From assembly GCA_900548735.1 (NCBI GenBank), contig URMC01000083.1, positions 1-7,102 on the forward strand: DNA of 7,102 nt, given 5' to 3'. A program made the translations under genes and the position numbers. The DNA comes from an uncultured Eubacteriales bacterium. Lineage in GTDB: Bacteria > Bacillota > Clostridia > Oscillospirales > CAG-272. The notes beneath the pieces were generated by a model. The model was not told the DNA's origin. It saw only the letters and a program-made list of their open reading frames with translations, and did not search any database. This document shows, piece after piece, positions 4,973 through 7,102 of the stretch. Within the stretch, counting starts at the first letter, position 1. Each line of letters opens with the position of its first letter.

Positions 4973-7102
4973 TCAATAAGTCTGTGTACCTGCGGAGGTG
5001 TTTTTGTTGTACACCGAGCCGGAGGTGCCCTTGGTGATTGTAGCGCCGCTGACGTTCAGTGTGGTTCCTGTGGAAACACTGTAAATCGCGTAAGCCGCGG
5101 TTTTGCCCGCGCTGAATGTGCCGCCGGTGATGGTAATGTTGGCAGTGAAGTTTGCCGCCGCGAAAACCGCCGCGCCATCGTTCACGCCCACAAAGTTGCC
5201 GCCGGTGATGTTGACGGTGGAGTTGGAGCCGACATAGAGCGCCGCAGAGTTAATATCGCGCCCGTCACGGGTGGTAAAGGTGCCGCCCGCGATGTTCACG
5301 GTGGTAATCTGATTGACCACGATCGCGTAGCGGTAAGCCTCGATATAGGTGTTATCGCCCGTGATGTTCAGCGTGGCGCCCGCAAACATATAGATGGCAT
5401 AAGCGTTGTCTATCCCTTCGCGGTGGTTGATCAGGCGGAAGTTGTGCAGGGTGATGTTGGTTGCCTTACCGATTACCTTCATTGCGTGCCCGCTGGAGTA
5501 GGAATTCACGGTGAAGCCGTTGCCGTCCACAATAACGTTTTTATGGAACGTTGCAATGTTCAACGGTCCGTAAAGCGTAACGTTGCGGAGCAGTTTCACA
5601 GTGGCGTTATCGGGGGCGGTGTTGATGGCGTAACCGAGATTGGTGTATTTGCCCTGAGAAACGCCGCCGACAAATACCTCTGCCACGTAATCGCTTTCCG
5701 CGGGGGCGGGGATGGCTGCTTCCTCTCCGTACAGCGTAAGGAACATCGCGCCAAGGTGGTTGCCGGCAAACACCATGTCATCTGCCGAGTAATGTGCGGT
5801 ATCGCTGGAGTCGGTGCCGGTGGTCAGGTACCGCGTGTAGGGCAGCAGATAGGTGTGCTCGGTTTCGCTCACCATCTTTGCCTGCATTTCCACAAAGTGG
5901 GTCTGGTTCTCGCTCTGGATGGTGCCGAACGCCTCGCTGATGGAACCCGCAATCACGGGCATCGTGGAAATGTTACTTCCAAGGATGTTGCCGATATCTT
6001 TGCGCGTGTCGTTGACCAGCGCTTTGAAGAGGTTGGTATAAAGCGCGTTCACCTGCTCCACGGTGGGGGAGGCAACTGCCGCCTCGTTGCCGAGTGCGGG
6101 AATTTTGCTGTAGTAGTTGCGTTCCGCCTCGCCCTGCATCCAGAACATCCCGCCGGCATTCACATTGTAGCCGTGCGCCTGATAGTATGCGATGGTCTGC
6201 TCGGCAAGAATGATGAAGTTGCGGTACAGGTTGCCGGAAAGAAGGTCACTGGAAGCCCCGTGCTCCGCAAGGTAGGAGGGGGAAGTCCAGTTGCCCTGAC
6301 GGGCGCTGGAGCCGCCCGCGTTGTCCGAAAGGAAGGTGCCGCCGTCCGCATATTTGAGGATTGCGGCAGTTCTGCCGGTTTCGGCGTTGTACACGTTGGA
6401 AAGCATTTCCGCAAGCCCGAGTTCTGCGCCGATGTAATCCGCGTTTCTGCCGAAGCCCGTCGTGGTGGGCACCGGAATCAGCGTGCCCCAACGGTACGGG
6501 TTGGCGGCGCCGGTGCCGGAACACGCATAACCGGAGTAGAGCACGTTGGAAAATCCGTTTACATATTTCGGATGATCGGTGCGGAATTCCGGGGAGATAC
6601 GGGAGTAACCGGAGCCGTTGGACTGCCCGGTAATCATAAAGAGATCCAGGTCTTTCAGCGCGGCGGGGCTGTAACTGTTCAGCACCTCACGCTGTGCGTC
6701 GGTATAGCGGGAATATACGCCGTTCACCGGGTATACATATGCCCCCGTTTGGGTGGCGGAAGTATCTGCCAGCGCCGCCGCGGCGAGCTGACGGATGTTG
6801 CGGGAAGTCTGCAGAATCTGCATCGCGGAGTAACGGTAGTGGGTCACGCCGTCGGTTTCATACTTCGCATAAGCAATCGCCACAAAATCGCGGTCATAGT
6901 TTGCCTCTTTGATGTTGACGATTGCCGCGCGGATGTTGTATCCGCCCTCGCCGTCCTCAATCAACCCGTTCTTTGCGGTAATATCGAGATACTTCTGAAT
7001 GGTGTCATGCGTGTAATAGGAAAGCCCGTTCAGGTAGGAAGCGGGGAAAATCAGCGTGCCATAGGAGACCGTGCCTGCGTCCGCCACGGAGAGAATCTGC
7101 GT
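4973..7102 (-). CDS. Large secreted-type protein with SGNH/sialate-O-acetylesterase-like and beta-helix domains (5' end missing)
   Basis: The frame is open to the window edge (709 visible residues, numbered from the codon at 7102), so the true start lies outside; the GTG at 7087 is only an internal Val. Residues 1-113 match the C-terminal half of a module recurrent in clostridial surface proteins (SYGTLIFPASYLNG at 13-26, AAIVNIKEANYDRDF at 59-73). Residues about 150-460 look like an SGNH hydrolase of the CE6/sialate-O-acetylesterase type: DLFMITGQSNGSG at 153-165 with nucleophile Ser161, WMQGEAE at 321-327, and DTAH at 434-437 giving the DxxH Asp/His. Residues about 470-709 form a right-handed beta-helix with repeated (T)xNITGGxF coils. 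The likely role is deacetylation of a glycan outside the cell; the substrate is unknown. No LPXTG, dockerin or SLH motif is seen at the C-terminus, which ends TQTY. Any signal peptide would be outside the window. Confidence 0.88.
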   Translation of the reverse strand, partial: TQILSVADAGTVSYGTLIFPASYLNGLSYYTHDTIQKYLDITAKNGLIEDGEGGYNIRAAIVNIKEANYDRDFVAIAYAKYETDGVTHYRYSAMQILQTSRNIRQLAAAALADTSATQTGAYVYPVNGVYSRYTDAQREVLNSYSPAALKDLDLFMITGQSNGSGYSRISPEFRTDHPKYVNGFSNVLYSGYACSGTGAANPYRWGTLIPVPTTTGFGRNADYIGAELGLAEMLSNVYNAETGRTAAILKYADGGTFLSDNAGGSSARQGNWTSPSYLAEHGASSDLLSGNLYRNFIILAEQTIAYYQAHGYNVNAGGMFWMQGEAERNYYSKIPALGNEAAVASPTVEQVNALYTNLFKALVNDTRKDIGNILGSNISTMPVIAGSISEAFGTIQSENQTHFVEMQAKMVSETEHTYLLPYTRYLTTGTDSSDTAHYSADDMVFAGNHLGAMFLTLYGEEAAIPAPAESDYVAEVFVGGVSQGKYTNLGYAINTAPDNATVKLLRNVTLYGPLNIATFHKNVIVDGNGFTVNSYSSGHAMKVIGKATNITLHNFRLINHREGIDNAYAIYMFAGATLNITGDNTYIEAYRYAIVVNQITTVNIAGGTFTTRDGRDINSAALYVGSNSTVNITGGNFVGVNDGAAVFAAANFTANITITGGTFSAGKTAAYAIYSVSTGTTLNVSGATITKGTSGSVYNKNTSAGTQTY
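5018..5374 (-). repeat. Protein-level beta-helix coil repeats
   Basis: Within the C-terminal domain five short related coils occur, with cores TLNITGDNT, TVNIAGGTF, TVNITGGNF, NITITGGTF and TLNVSGATI, spaced 24-28 residues apart. Asn/Thr/Gly ladders of this kind are typical of right-handed parallel beta-helices such as pectate-lyase-like folds. The repeats are diverged at DNA level, so recent DNA duplication is not indicated. Confidence 0.75.

Noticed and set aside
5018..5374. Tandem DNA repeat or CRISPR-like array
   Set aside because: The periodicity is at protein level (beta-helix coils of 24-28 residues), the DNA copies are diverged, and spacing varies. There are no identical direct repeats separated by unique spacers.
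7085..7087. GTG at 7087 as the start of the esterase/beta-helix gene
   Set aside because: The frame remains open to the window edge and the residues before it (TQILS) fit the continuing module. Starting there would leave half a domain and no signal peptide.

Overview
The window looks like a piece of a chromosome from a fairly GC-rich Clostridia-type Firmicute, possibly an uncultured gut lineage such as Oscillospirales or Christensenellales (lineage inferred, not proven). The reasons are a T-box leader in front of pheS, strong AGGAG-type ribosome binding sites, a UPF0291/YnzC-family gene, and a large secreted-type protein with a module common in clostridial surface proteins. All genes lie on the minus strand, so transcription runs from high to low coordinates.

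Layout, in the direction of transcription. (1) 7102-4973 holds the 3' part of a large gene whose start lies outside the window. It encodes a clostridial surface-protein module, an SGNH/sialate-O-acetylesterase-like hydrolase domain with a visible Ser-Asp-His set, and a C-terminal right-handed beta-helix. A very strong intrinsic terminator (4925-4966) closes it. (2) 4877-4904 is a sigma-A type promoter with an extended -10. It drives a T-box leader (about 4870-4630) containing the T-box sequence, an antiterminator, a competing terminator and a plausible UUC (Phe) specifier. (3) Behind the leader comes a tight gene run: pheS, pheT, a UPF0291 gene, tsaE and tsaB (cut by the window end). Junctions are +14, +9, +4 and -7 bp, and no terminator is visible inside the run.

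How they work together: PheS and PheT form the (alpha-beta)2 phenylalanyl-tRNA synthetase, and the leader should sense uncharged tRNA-Phe and allow readthrough when phenylalanine is short. TsaE and TsaB belong to the t6A tRNA-modification machinery. Their tight packing behind pheT suggests that the T-box signal could also raise part of the t6A pathway, although internal promoters cannot be excluded by eye. The esterase/beta-helix gene is a separate transcription unit, probably for a secreted or surface carbohydrate-acting protein. I found no mobile element, CRISPR array, tRNA or rRNA, and no clearly new system. The least ordinary content is the esterase/beta-helix protein and the coupling of the T-box to t6A genes.
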